NCBI GenBank assembly: GCA_016710585.1
Contig: JADJVN010000046.1
Coordinates: forward strand, 310,001-374,000
Length of the DNA: 64,000 nt
Source: Saprospiraceae bacterium
GTDB taxonomy: Bacteria > Bacteroidota > Bacteroidia > Chitinophagales > Saprospiraceae
Direction of reading: 5' to 3'
Below, piece after piece: positions 16,789 to 25,823 of this stretch; position 1 is the stretch's first letter; each line of letters starts with the position of its first letter. Position numbers and translations under genes: made by a program. The notes under the pieces are model-generated. The model was not told the DNA's origin. It searched no databases and saw nothing but the letters and a program-made list of their open reading frames with translations.

Positions 16789-18096
16789 ATGGCCAATATT
16801 GTCTCTGCAGATCCTTATATTCTTGAAGAAGAACACCATTATTTATTAGACCGATTAGCTGAGAGAAATGCAGTTATATTTTTAACTGGTAAGGCTGGTA
16901 CAGGAAAGTCTACTTTGTTAAAAATTTTTCAAAAAATTACTGATAAAAAAATTGTACTCCTCGCTCCTACTGGCATTGCTGCGGTTCAAATTAAAGGTCA
17001 GACAGTACATTCTTTTTTTAGAATACCTCCGAACTTTCATTCGAGGAATGAGTATCATAAATTGCCAAAAAATTTTCTTGAAAAAATTAACATGATCGTC
17101 ATTGATGAGATATCAATGCTCAGAGCAGATTTATTGGATCACATTGATCAAATATTAAAATTGAGCATGAAATCAAATCTTCCTTTTGGAAATATTCCAA
17201 TGCTTTGGATAGGTGATTTATTTCAGTTACCTCCAGTAGTAACTAGAGAAGAAAGTGTTTTTTTCTATAGTCTATATAAATCACCCTATTTCTTTTCATC
17301 CAATGTATTTAAAGATTTGCCAAATTTTGAAATGATTGAGTTACAGCGTGTATTTCGCCAAAAAGATCCCAATTTTATTAAACTTCTTAATAAAATTAGA
17401 TTAGGAGAAATAGATGTTGAAGATCTTGAAGATCTAAATCGAGAGCTATATCTAAAAAAAGAATCTTCAATTCATCAACCAGCTTCCTTGAGGATCACCA
17501 TAACCGCTACTAATTATATTGCAAATGCAATTAACCAGAAACAATTACAATTGATCGAATCTAAAAGTCTAACTTATACCGCTGACATTACTGGAACTGT
17601 ACTTGCCAATCAATATCCCAATGATCAAATATTAAATTTAAAAATAGGTGCTCAAGTTATATTTATTCGCAACGATCCAAATAAACAGTTTGTAAATGGG
17701 ACATTGGGGCATATAATTGATATCCAAAAGGATTATGCAATGATAGAAGTAGAGCTTTCAGGTGTAAGTAGAATCATAGAAGTCAAAAAAATGACTTGGG
17801 AAATAGTAAAGTATCAATTTAATAGCGCCGCAAAAGATATCAAATCTGAAGTTGTAGGTACTTTTAGCCAATTACCATTAAAGTTGGGCTGGGCTATAAC
17901 CATTCATAAAAGCCAAGGGCAAACCTTTGAAAAGGTAAATATAGATCTCGGATCAGGCGCTTTTGAAAAAGGGCAATCTTATGTTGCATTGAGCAGATGT
18001 AAGAGCCTGGAAGGCATCAAGTTGAAATCACCAATCAAGCTAAGTGATATTCAATTTGATGAAGAAGTTGTTGATTTTTTAAGGAAATTCAATTAA
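16789..18096 (+). CDS. PIF1-like helicase / AAA ATPase
   Basis: The protein has 435 residues from ATG 16789, four bases after the nuclease stop; an earlier in-frame start would add a stretch overlapping the nuclease gene and is not used. Motifs of superfamily 1B helicases are present: Walker A GKAGTGKST, APTGIAAVQIKG (motif Ia), VIDEISML (Walker B), GDLFQLPPV (motif III), ITIHKSQGQT (motif V) and YVALSRC (motif VI). PIF1-type enzymes unwind DNA 5' to 3' in replication and repair. The length is that of a minimal helicase core without extra domains. Confidence 0.88.
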   Translation: MANIVSADPYILEEEHHYLLDRLAERNAVIFLTGKAGTGKSTLLKIFQKITDKKIVLLAPTGIAAVQIKGQTVHSFFRIPPNFHSRNEYHKLPKNFLEKINMIVIDEISMLRADLLDHIDQILKLSMKSNLPFGNIPMLWIGDLFQLPPVVTREESVFFYSLYKSPYFFSSNVFKDLPNFEMIELQRVFRQKDPNFIKLLNKIRLGEIDVEDLEDLNRELYLKKESSIHQPASLRITITATNYIANAINQKQLQLIESKSLTYTADITGTVLANQYPNDQILNLKIGAQVIFIRNDPNKQFVNGTLGHIIDIQKDYAMIEVELSGVSRIIEVKKMTWEIVKYQFNSAAKDIKSEVVGTFSQLPLKLGWAITIHKSQGQTFEKVNIDLGSGAFEKGQSYVALSRCKSLEGIKLKSPIKLSDIQFDEEVVDFLRKFN

Positions 18097-18148
18097 CACT
18101 TGGAATTTTATCCAATAATAGTTAACTTGCCATCCAAAATTAAATCAA

Positions 18149-18283
18149 ATGTCAAAGCATATTAAACCTTCTAAAACACAAGAAAAGGCTCAAGAAAGAG
18201 CTCAAGAAAAAAAGTTTTTTATTATTACATTTATCATAGTGGTATTATTAATGACTTTACTTTACTTTGCGTTTAAAGATTAA
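18149..18283 (+). CDS. Small single-span membrane protein (44 aa)
   Basis: The frame encodes a basic, glutamine/glutamate-rich N-terminus (KTQEKAQERAQEKK) followed by one hydrophobic helix (FFIITFIIVVLLMTLLYFAF) and a short KD tail. This is the design of short Bacteroidota inner-membrane proteins of unknown role. It lies 52 bp after the helicase gene and 13 bp before miaE on the same strand. No family name can be given. Confidence 0.6.
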   Translation: MSKHIKPSKTQEKAQERAQEKKFFIITFIIVVLLMTLLYFAFKD

Positions 18284-18296
18284 CCAACCAAAGTAA

Positions 18297-18881
18297 GTGA
18301 AACTAAATCTAGACGTTAAAAAAGCAAGTCCGCAAGAATGGATCAATTGTGTGATCAACAATTTTGATGAATTTCTTAAAGATCATGCAGATTGTGAACG
18401 AAAAGCTTCTGCAATGGCGATGAGTTTTATAGCCAAGTATCCAGATCGCAAAGAAATAATCCCAGAACTCATCGAAACAGCATTGGAAGAGTTAGAACAT
18501 TTTCAACAGGTGTATAAGATAATGGAAGAAAGGGGGATATCCTTACCTGCCACTATGGCTGAAGATCCTTATATAAAAGCACTTTTAAAAAATGTTCGGA
18601 CAGGTTTGCAAGAGCGCTTTTTAGATCGCATACTAATAGCATCCGTTGCAGAAACCAGAGGAGCAGAAAGATTTAGGTTGGTTGAAGAACATCTAGAAGA
18701 TCCTGAGATGAAAAAATTTTATAAAATGCTATGGACTTCAGAAGCAAAGCATGGACATATTTATATTAAAATGGCCTTGAATTATTTTCCATCTGAGATA
18801 GTTTATTCTCGATTAGAGTACTGGTTAGGAGAAGAAGCAAAAGTAATCGAAGATTTGGAAATTAGACCCGCTTTACATTAA
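18297..18881 (+). CDS. miaE: tRNA-(ms2io6A37)-hydroxylase family protein
   Basis: This 194-residue ferritin-like diiron protein carries HADCERKASAMAMSF, an EELEHF (ExxH) motif near residue 65, AETRGAERFRLVEEHL, and SEAKHGHIY (second ExxH) near residue 150. These match the MiaE family, which hydroxylates the isopentenyl group of modified A37 in tRNAs. The start is a GTG at 18297, consistent with the family N-terminus (KLNLDVKKASPQEW). Length is typical. Confidence 0.85.
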   Translation: MKLNLDVKKASPQEWINCVINNFDEFLKDHADCERKASAMAMSFIAKYPDRKEIIPELIETALEELEHFQQVYKIMEERGISLPATMAEDPYIKALLKNVRTGLQERFLDRILIASVAETRGAERFRLVEEHLEDPEMKKFYKMLWTSEAKHGHIYIKMALNYFPSEIVYSRLEYWLGEEAKVIEDLEIRPALH

Positions 18882-18893
18882 TATTAAAAGTTT

Positions 18894-19610
18894 ATGTACG
18901 AACATTATACAATAGCTTTGGGTAGTAATGAGTGGTGGTACGGACTTATAGCTTCTTCTACATTATGGTTAACAATCATTTTTATTGGTTGGAAATTACG
19001 GAAACAAAACAAAGCTGAAAAATTAACCAGAATCCTATTTTGGTTATTGTTAATTCGAGAAATTATATTTCATTTATTTGTCATTATTTCAGGAAAATTT
19101 ACTTTTCAAGATTCATTGCCATTGCATCTATGCGGGATTTCTTATATCTTTTTGTTGTTTGTATTTTATTATAGAGTTCAATATTTATTTGAATTTTTAA
19201 TTATGTTGAGCTTAGCTGGTGCAATACAGAGTTTAATTACCCCTGAATTGACACATGGCTATTCATTTTTATTGTACATGGATTATTATTTTGTACATTC
19301 AGCACTATTCTTTTTACCTATTTATTGTTATTTTATAATGGGAATGAGACTTCGTCAGAGATCATGGTTAAGTGCTTTTTTATTTGGAAATGTGATACTA
19401 CTCATCGTTGGGTTAATCAACTATTTTGTTGGAGCCAATTATATATACCTATGCCATCCACCAAAGGCTAATAATCCTTTAATAACTGGTGGGTTCCCTT
19501 ATCATATCATTGGATTTGAAGTCATTGGATTTATTCACATCATTCTTATTTATTTTATTTTTTATACTGTAATACCAAAATATGGATTACAAAAAATCAA
19601 TCAAAAATGA
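18894..19610 (+). CDS. TIGR02206-family membrane protein
   Basis: The 238-residue protein has about six hydrophobic helices and the conserved LPLHLCGISYIFLL and PELTHGYSFLLYMDYYFVH segments of the TIGR02206 (YwaF) family, integral membrane proteins of unknown function. It begins 12 bp after miaE and overlaps the purB start by 4 bp (ATGA type), so translation of the two is probably coupled. Confidence 0.8.
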   Translation: MYEHYTIALGSNEWWYGLIASSTLWLTIIFIGWKLRKQNKAEKLTRILFWLLLIREIIFHLFVIISGKFTFQDSLPLHLCGISYIFLLFVFYYRVQYLFEFLIMLSLAGAIQSLITPELTHGYSFLLYMDYYFVHSALFFLPIYCYFIMGMRLRQRSWLSAFLFGNVILLIVGLINYFVGANYIYLCHPPKANNPLITGGFPYHIIGFEVIGFIHIILIYFIFYTVIPKYGLQKINQK

Positions 19611-20962
19611 TTACATCAATCTCACCAATAGATGGACGTTATGCAGATAAAACTAGAGTTTTGTCCAATTATTTTTCTGAACATGCGCTTTTTTATTACC
19701 GTGTTAAAGTAGAAATAGAATACATCTTGGAATTAGCAAAATTATTGCCTGATTATATTCCAATTACTGAGCTTGAACGAAATGAATTTCAAAAAATTGT
19801 AATTGATTATTCACATGAAGATACGAATGCAATTAAAGAAATAGAGAAAACCACAAAGCATGATGTTAAAGCAGTGGAGTATTTTCTAAAAAATAAGTTA
19901 GACTTATTGCAACGAAGTGATATTATCGAATGGCTACATTTTGGTTTAACCTCTCAAGATATTAATAATACTGCTTTTCCAATGATGATGCGTGATGCAA
20001 CGGATCAAATATATATTCCTAAGCTCAATCAATTTATGCACTCATTATTTTCTTTAGGAATTGAAAATAAAAACCTCCCAATGCTAAGTAGAACTCATGG
20101 GCAAGCTGCCTCCCCTACTACTCTGGGTAAAGAGCTTTTGGTTTTTCACGAGAGACTTTTCATTCAATTAAATAAACTTGAACACTATGAATATTCTGGT
20201 AAATTCGGAGGTGCGACTGGAAATTTTAATGCCCATAAAGTGGCCTTCGATACCATTGATTGGCCATCTTGGGCAACTGCGTTTTTACAAGAAAAATTAC
20301 ATATAAATAGGCAACAATCTACTACTCAAATAGCACATTACGATGAAATAGCAGAATGGTGTCAATGTCTTTTGAGAATAAATACAATTCTAATTGATTT
20401 TTGCAGAGATGTTTGGCAATATATTTCGACAGAATACTTTACACAGAAAGTGGTAAAAGGTGAAGTGGGATCATCTGCCATGCCACATAAAGTCAATCCA
20501 ATTGATTTTGAAAATGCAGAAGGAAACTTAAGCTTGGCGAATAGTTTATTAGAATATTTTTCTGCAAAGTTACCCATCTCAAGATTACAAAGAGATCTTA
20601 CAGATAGCACTGTATTGCGCAATATAGGTGTCCCTATGGCACATTCTATTATTGCTCTGGATTCTTGCATAAACGGTATTAATAAACTCTTGGTAAATAA
20701 GGATAAGCTTAATAATGACTTAGATCAAAATTATGCTGTATTAGCAGAGGCTATACAGACAATTTTAAGACGAGAAAAATTTCCTTCACCTTATGAAGCT
20801 TTAAAAAATTTGACTCGAGGTCAGAAAAGTATTACTAAGGCTACTCTGCATGATTTTATTCACTCATTAACGATTGATGAAAAAGTTAAACAAGAAATGC
20901 TAAATCTTAGCCCCCAAAATTATATTGGTTTTGCTGGAGAAAAAATAAACCCACATATTTGA
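19607..20962 (+). CDS. purB: Adenylosuccinate lyase
   Basis: This 451-residue enzyme of the fumarase/aspartase superfamily has the signature SSAMPHKVNPIDFENAEG (around residue 287) carrying the catalytic serine loop, plus LSRTHGQAASPTTLGKE with the active-site His. It cleaves SAICAR to AICAR and adenylosuccinate to AMP, two steps of purine synthesis. The family-typical N-terminus (ISPIDGRYADKT) confirms the start. The stop codon lies in the loop of the terminator hairpin at 20950. Confidence 0.95.
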   Translation: MITSISPIDGRYADKTRVLSNYFSEHALFYYRVKVEIEYILELAKLLPDYIPITELERNEFQKIVIDYSHEDTNAIKEIEKTTKHDVKAVEYFLKNKLDLLQRSDIIEWLHFGLTSQDINNTAFPMMMRDATDQIYIPKLNQFMHSLFSLGIENKNLPMLSRTHGQAASPTTLGKELLVFHERLFIQLNKLEHYEYSGKFGGATGNFNAHKVAFDTIDWPSWATAFLQEKLHINRQQSTTQIAHYDEIAEWCQCLLRINTILIDFCRDVWQYISTEYFTQKVVKGEVGSSAMPHKVNPIDFENAEGNLSLANSLLEYFSAKLPISRLQRDLTDSTVLRNIGVPMAHSIIALDSCINGINKLLVNKDKLNNDLDQNYAVLAEAIQTILRREKFPSPYEALKNLTRGQKSITKATLHDFIHSLTIDEKVKQEMLNLSPQNYIGFAGEKINPHI

Positions 20963-20980
20963 GAATATGTGGGCTTTGCT
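20950..20980 (+). terminator. Hairpin terminator overlapping the purB stop codon
   Basis: CCCACATATT (20950-20959) pairs with AATATGTGGG (20964-20973) through ten base pairs with a 4-base loop that contains the purB stop codon (TGA 20960-20962). The following CTTTGCTT is only a weak U tract, so termination may be partial. Confidence 0.6.
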
Positions 20981-21028
20981 TAAAGGTTGATTTAATAACA
21001 GTCCCAAATTTATGCTTTGGTAAAAAAT

Positions 21029-22372
21029 TTATTTAAGTTTTATAGCTAATATAGATTGACCCACTTTGTATCCTAGATCATAACCTGCATCAATACTTGT
21101 TCTAAAATGAACAGAAGTCAGAATATCTGTATATGCGCCTTCATTGGCCCATGATTCAAAATCTGAATAACTTCTTACTTTTTGTAATAATGAACTGCGC
21201 TCTAGCTGAGTTCGATCAACGAAATTATTCTTTCTATCAAAATAATTTGAGAGAATCACCGAAGCAGCTTTGTAAACTAATCCATTTTCAGAAACAAAAT
21301 CTGGCGTTGCACTTGCATTTGTTGGTGGAACATAGAATCGACTGATATATGTTCGTATATACGTAGCTGGTCTTAATCTATAGGTCTCATATTTTACTTT
21401 CCAAGCTAAAATATATGAATCATGCAATGCCCAAGACATTTTAGTCAAAACTTCTACGGCATCACCATAGTTTAAGTTTTTTTCTTCAATCAGTTGAACA
21501 GTTAACATCAAACTCCTACAAACAGGAGCTGCAACTGGTGTTTGAGTTTTATCCCAAAAATCAATTTTAAGTTTTTGATCCTCAGTAAGATTTGTGCTCA
21601 TCGCAAAACACTCATTCGCCTCTGCATACATCGTAGAACTGTTACTTCCAGAAAACTCTAATGGTTTAATCGGTTGTAATAAAGCATTTGAGTATATAAC
21701 TCCCCTTACATTCCCCCATTTAGGTAAAAGCAATTTATCTGAATAATCTGGAGGAGTAGGTACCCATGACCCAGGGGTAGTTGGTGGTACATAATTACTA
21801 GGGTAATTTTCTAAATAAGCATGACTCTGTTGATCTGAGTCTGAATACAACGCTATTGCTTCTCCTATAGATTTTCCTAACTTTTTTGAATCTTCTCTGA
21901 CTACTGATGCTATTCCTGCACTGTATCTTTTTTCAAAACTACTTCTCAATGCTTCAATTTTGGCATAACTTTCACTTCCTGATGCGCCAAACAAATGCCT
22001 CACTATTACATACATAGCCTCATTTGCAACCAAAGTATAATAATATTCTTTATTTGCATCAGCCTGTGGCAAGGTTAATTGAAAGCCATCCAACAAAGTT
22101 TGCTGAGTCTTATAATCTTTCATTCCAGATACAGAACTTTCATACAAGGTATATCCTAGATAACTCATGGCTCTTGCGGCAATAGGCTCCGCATAACCGT
22201 TCGTTCTATCAACCAAGGAAAGCGCTAATTTATACCACTCAGTAGCTAAATCATGGTCTAAAGTGGCAATATTTGAAGTATTCACTTGTGGAACATCCTT
22301 CTGACAGCCAGTGTTAGTAAATATTACCATTGATATGGTCAGCCAAATGGCTAAAATGCTAATGCGTTTCAT
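21029..22372 (-). CDS. Vanadium-haloperoxidase-like (PAP2 superfamily) lipoprotein with degenerate active site
   Basis: This 447-residue lipoprotein (lipobox near residue 23, NTGC) aligns by layout with the haloperoxidase/PAP2-like protein at 61391. It keeps motif 1 (KYETYRLRP) and part of motif 3 (TSVHFRTSIDAGYDLG), but the PSGH motif expected between them is replaced by FVSENGLVYKAAS. Loss of that motif makes phosphatase or peroxidase activity doubtful. Such proteins are common in Bacteroidota and often mis-annotated as enzymes. The gene appears monocistronic, with a TATATTTG box upstream. Confidence 0.72.
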   Translation of the reverse strand: MKRISILAIWLTISMVIFTNTGCQKDVPQVNTSNIATLDHDLATEWYKLALSLVDRTNGYAEPIAARAMSYLGYTLYESSVSGMKDYKTQQTLLDGFQLTLPQADANKEYYYTLVANEAMYVIVRHLFGASGSESYAKIEALRSSFEKRYSAGIASVVREDSKKLGKSIGEAIALYSDSDQQSHAYLENYPSNYVPPTTPGSWVPTPPDYSDKLLLPKWGNVRGVIYSNALLQPIKPLEFSGSNSSTMYAEANECFAMSTNLTEDQKLKIDFWDKTQTPVAAPVCRSLMLTVQLIEEKNLNYGDAVEVLTKMSWALHDSYILAWKVKYETYRLRPATYIRTYISRFYVPPTNASATPDFVSENGLVYKAASVILSNYFDRKNNFVDRTQLERSSLLQKVRSYSDFESWANEGAYTDILTSVHFRTSIDAGYDLGYKVGQSILAIKLK

Positions 22373-22403
22373 GCTAAAAGAGTTTTGTTTTACAATACAA
22401 TCA

Positions 22404-22411
22404 CAAATATA
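22404..22411 (-). promoter_or_regulatory. Candidate -7 promoter box for the gene at 21029-22372
   Basis: On the minus strand the sequence reads TATATTTG, an exact match to the Bacteroidota TAnnTTTG box, 31 bases upstream of the start codon. No convincing TTTG was found at the usual -33 distance. Confidence 0.4.
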
Positions 22412-22469
22412 TTACGAATATTTATAATATGTAAGTAATTGATAAAAAAATTCTTTTTTGCAGCTTTTT

Positions 22470-23885
22470 TTATTGTTTTGTTTCGTTTTCTTTGTATTTG
22501 ATAAGCTTTTCCATCACTTCTCCCAACTGCTCCGCTGCAATTTTTTTGGATAAAATTCGCTTATCTGAATCTAATATATATATCTGCGGTGTGGTTTTTA
22601 AATCATACGTAAGTTTGAATCTCGTATAAGGATTTGGATCACTAAGATTGAGAAAATTTTGCATTTTCAATTGCTCTACCCCTTCCCAGCACGTTTTTTC
22701 ATCCGCTCCTGTTTTCGAACAAATTGCAACTACTTCAACTCCTTTGGATTTAAAATCTTCTTGAAATTTCACAACATGGTGCATCGATTGTTTACAATGT
22801 CCACAATCTGGTGCCCAGAATAAAAGAACAACATATTTGCTTTTTATACTATGTATCGATACCGGAGTAGAATCTTTCTTATAAACAGTAATATCTGGTG
22901 CTATCTTATCTATTAGCAAGGGTTTCAAGGCTTTAGCATCTTGAGTCATCTTTGCCAGATTTTCTTTATCAATCCATGGTGCTAAGCCTTTTCCATAATA
23001 GTTCTCTACGAGATAAACATAAACGCCATCCATACCTATATACTTTGAATTGGCATAAACATTTAGTGAATTAGATAAAATATACTTAAAATTGTCACCT
23101 TTTGGATCACACTTACTAAGTATTAAACTGAGAGCCTCATTGATCGAATCTGGAATTTGAAAAGTCAATTTATTCACATATTGATCAATCTTTTGAGAAA
23201 ACAAAGGCAAACGAACAGATCTATTGTCTTTTAAATTTACTAGATCAAAATAATGTGCTTTGTAATATCGAAATGCTTGTTCATCTTTTTCATCTTTATT
23301 TCCTTGAAATTCAGGAATATCTATATCTCTAGACCAAGAAATTATAAGACTCAATAAACTGTTTTCTTGTTCTTTTTGAATCTTCAATTGATAAGCTTTT
23401 ACTTCAGAATCTATATTTGTTAATTGTTTTGACAAATCTTCCAATTCTTTAGCATCATTTGAGACTTTCTGTCTTTTGGATAATGAATCTGCAAAAATTC
23501 TTTTATTTGCAATAAATTGAATATAATCTTTAAAATCTTGATTTAATTTCGTCCCCTTAAATTTGAGATTTTGGTTTAACTCTTTAATATTGGTTTCTAT
23601 GGTAAAATCTTGCTTGTCATCGACTAATATCTGAAAATACTCATGATTGGGTTTCAAGACAATCAGGTACATCCCTTGTTCAAGAACGGTATCCCCTTTA
23701 AAAACAAATTCACCATTTTTTGAAACTGCTGTATCCCTTATATATTGTTTCTCACCATAATGATATCCTAATAATAAGGTATCCTTTTCATAGCCAGTTA
23801 TTTTAACCTTTATTTTGTATGCAAATGCCTCAGTCAGACATCCGAATAAAGTTAATATAAGGAATAAGATACTTTTTACGTTCAT
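22470..23885 (-). CDS. Secreted thioredoxin-like (TlpA/DUF4369) protein
   Basis: The 471-residue protein has a signal peptide (MNVKSILFLILTLFGCLTEAFA). An N-terminal DUF4369-like beta domain (KIKVKITGYEKDTLLLGYHY) is followed by a helical linker at about 150-320 and a C-terminal thioredoxin fold with WAPDCGHCKQ (CxxC). TlpA-like proteins reduce or exchange disulfides of envelope proteins. The long middle helix region is typical of Bacteroidota TlpA/DUF5106 variants. It stands alone between convergent or spaced genes. Confidence 0.82.
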   Translation of the reverse strand: MNVKSILFLILTLFGCLTEAFAYKIKVKITGYEKDTLLLGYHYGEKQYIRDTAVSKNGEFVFKGDTVLEQGMYLIVLKPNHEYFQILVDDKQDFTIETNIKELNQNLKFKGTKLNQDFKDYIQFIANKRIFADSLSKRQKVSNDAKELEDLSKQLTNIDSEVKAYQLKIQKEQENSLLSLIISWSRDIDIPEFQGNKDEKDEQAFRYYKAHYFDLVNLKDNRSVRLPLFSQKIDQYVNKLTFQIPDSINEALSLILSKCDPKGDNFKYILSNSLNVYANSKYIGMDGVYVYLVENYYGKGLAPWIDKENLAKMTQDAKALKPLLIDKIAPDITVYKKDSTPVSIHSIKSKYVVLLFWAPDCGHCKQSMHHVVKFQEDFKSKGVEVVAICSKTGADEKTCWEGVEQLKMQNFLNLSDPNPYTRFKLTYDLKTTPQIYILDSDKRILSKKIAAEQLGEVMEKLIKYKENETKQ

Positions 23886-24044
23886 GGATTAAAATTTAGA
23901 CTTCAATTTTATAAAAAGACACTGCTTTCCCTGAAATCTATAATTATACAATTATATTACTTTAAAAGTTCGATTCCGCTGCTTAAAAAAATCTTAATAA
24001 AACCTAAATATAACGAAATTCCAGAGCTAAAATTGTTAATTAAA

Positions 24045-24974
24045 TCAATTTGAATTGGCCAATAAATATAATACCGACATTCGAATAGCCACACCATTTT
24101 GCACTTGATCCAAGATAATAGAATACTCAGAATCCGCTGCATCTGTACTCAATTCGACACCTCTATTTATTGGACCTGGATGCATTAGCACAACTTTTTT
24201 CTTTAATTGATCTAGTGTTTTCTTTGTGATTCCAAAAAAATTTGCATATTCACCTGCTGATGGAAAAAATTGAAGTTCTTGTCTTTCGGTTTGGATGCGA
24301 AGCACATTGGCTACATCGCACCAGTTTAGAACTTCCATAAGATTGAATTCAACTTTAATTCCAAGACTTTCAATATACTTAGGAATCAAAGTGGAGGGTC
24401 CGCAAACTTTTACTTCTGCGCCCATTTTTTTTAATAATAATATGTTGGACAAAGCAACTCGAGAATGTAATATATCCCCTATTATTGCTATCCTAATTCC
24501 CTTTAGTTTTCCAAATTTTTCCTTTATGGAAAAGGCATCTAAAAGGGCTTGAGTAGGATGTTCGTGTGTACCATCTCCTGCATTGATGATTTGAGCATCA
24601 ATTTTTTTAGATAAAAAACTCGCTGCACCTACGGCTGGATGGCGCAAAACGATCATATCTACTTTCATTGCTAAAATATTCTGTACAGTATCCAGCAAGG
24701 TCTCTCCTTTACTAACAGAAGAACCAGATGAAGAAAAATTTATAATGTCGGCAGATAAACGTTTTTCTGCCAACTCAAATGAGAGTTTTGTTCTAGTGGA
24801 ATTTTCAAAAAATAAATTAGCTATCGTTATATCTCTTAATGAAGGCACTTTTTTTATCGGTCTTTGTAAGACTTCTTTAAATTGAATAGCTGTCTCTAAA
24901 AGAAGATCTATGTCATTTTCAGTGAGATCTTTGATCCCTATCAAATGTCTTACACTTAGTTTACTTGGGGTCAT
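24045..24974 (-). CDS. pyrB: Aspartate carbamoyltransferase, catalytic subunit
   Basis: This 309-residue enzyme joins carbamoyl phosphate and aspartate in pyrimidine synthesis. Signature segments are FFENSTRTKLSFELAEKRL (carbamoyl-phosphate binding), HPTQALLDAF and MHPGPINRGVEL. It overlaps the end of pyrR by 4 bp. There is no regulatory-subunit gene (pyrI) beside it, as in the PyrR-controlled type of organisation. Confidence 0.95.
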   Translation of the reverse strand: MTPSKLSVRHLIGIKDLTENDIDLLLETAIQFKEVLQRPIKKVPSLRDITIANLFFENSTRTKLSFELAEKRLSADIINFSSSGSSVSKGETLLDTVQNILAMKVDMIVLRHPAVGAASFLSKKIDAQIINAGDGTHEHPTQALLDAFSIKEKFGKLKGIRIAIIGDILHSRVALSNILLLKKMGAEVKVCGPSTLIPKYIESLGIKVEFNLMEVLNWCDVANVLRIQTERQELQFFPSAGEYANFFGITKKTLDQLKKKVVLMHPGPINRGVELSTDAADSEYSIILDQVQNGVAIRMSVLYLLANSN

Positions 24975-25534
24975 TTCTTTATTCTTTCAGAATCATAAAA
25001 TAATACTCTATTTTCACCTGAGTCTTCAGCCCATTCCACTTTCACGTAGGCTTCATCCAATGCATCTACTCTCATCCCAAAATAATCTGCTTGAACTGGG
25101 AGATGCCTATTGAATCTTCTATCTATCAACACTAATAATTCAACTTTTAGCGGACGACCGAAATTTGATAATGCTTGCAAAGCTGCAATAATCGTTCGAC
25201 CGGTATATAAGACATCATCTACAAGAATTACTTTTTTTCCTTCAATTAAGAATTCCATATCCATCTCGTGCGCTGAAGGAATTTTGTTTCCACTCCTAAA
25301 ATCATCTCTGTAAAAAGTAATATCTAATTTTCCAAACTCAATATTTAGATTGGGATTTAATGAATTTAATTTTTTAATTATTTTTTCTGCCAGAACCACA
25401 CCCTTTTGTTGAATTCCGATGATGCAAGAGTTTTGAAATTGATCATGATGTTCTATGATTTGATAGCAAAGTCTTTCAATCAATCTGTCTAATTGTTCTG
25501 ATTTGATAATAACTTTAGCTTTTTTCTTCATCAA
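24971..25534 (-). CDS. pyrR: PyrR-like pyrimidine regulator / uracil phosphoribosyltransferase
   Basis: The 187-residue protein is a type I phosphoribosyltransferase with the PRPP loop VILVDDVLYTGRTIIAALQAL, and PyrR-typical segments CIIGIQQKGVVLAEKI and LVLIDRRFNRHLPVQADYFG. PyrR binds pyr mRNA in Gram-positive bacteria and often has UPRTase activity. Direct coupling with pyrB (ATGA overlap) supports a regulatory role. No anti-terminator structure was recognised upstream, so regulation is inferred from family. Confidence 0.88.
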   Translation of the reverse strand: MMKKKAKVIIKSEQLDRLIERLCYQIIEHHDQFQNSCIIGIQQKGVVLAEKIIKKLNSLNPNLNIEFGKLDITFYRDDFRSGNKIPSAHEMDMEFLIEGKKVILVDDVLYTGRTIIAALQALSNFGRPLKVELLVLIDRRFNRHLPVQADYFGMRVDALDEAYVKVEWAEDSGENRVLFYDSERIKK

Positions 25535-25597
25535 ACTTGTTACATTTTTTGCGAAGGTAAAGTAAATTTACTAAGAATTAAAATTCAATCAAATTAA

Positions 25598-25822
25598 TCA
25601 ATTGAAAAAATGAATCCATAATTTATATAAAACATTGATAATTATACTAAAAAGAATCATGGTCGTAATTGGAAAATAAAAAGAGAAATTATCTTTTTCA
25701 ATATGAATGTCTCCTGGTAAATTTCCTATCCAACGCAAATGATTCCCAAAAAAATAATATGTAAGCCCTATAATAATCAATGCGACCCCTAATAGAATGA
25801 TGTATTTAGGCCAAGCTTCCAT
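25598..25822 (-). CDS. DUF2905 small membrane protein
   Basis: This 74-residue protein has two membrane helices flanking the conserved loop HLRWIGNLPGDIHIEKDNFSF (slightly over one motif) that defines DUF2905. Function unknown. It starts one base after the stop of the upstream nucleotidyltransferase gene and is followed 63 bp later by pyrR, so all four genes 26732-24045 may form one transcript. Confidence 0.85.
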   Translation of the reverse strand: MEAWPKYIILLGVALIIIGLTYYFFGNHLRWIGNLPGDIHIEKDNFSFYFPITTMILFSIIINVLYKLWIHFFN

Positions 25823-25823
25823 C

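Noticed and set aside
23957..24142. A 61-residue leftward open frame rich in aromatic residues
   Set aside because: It overlaps the end of pyrB in another frame and has no independent support.
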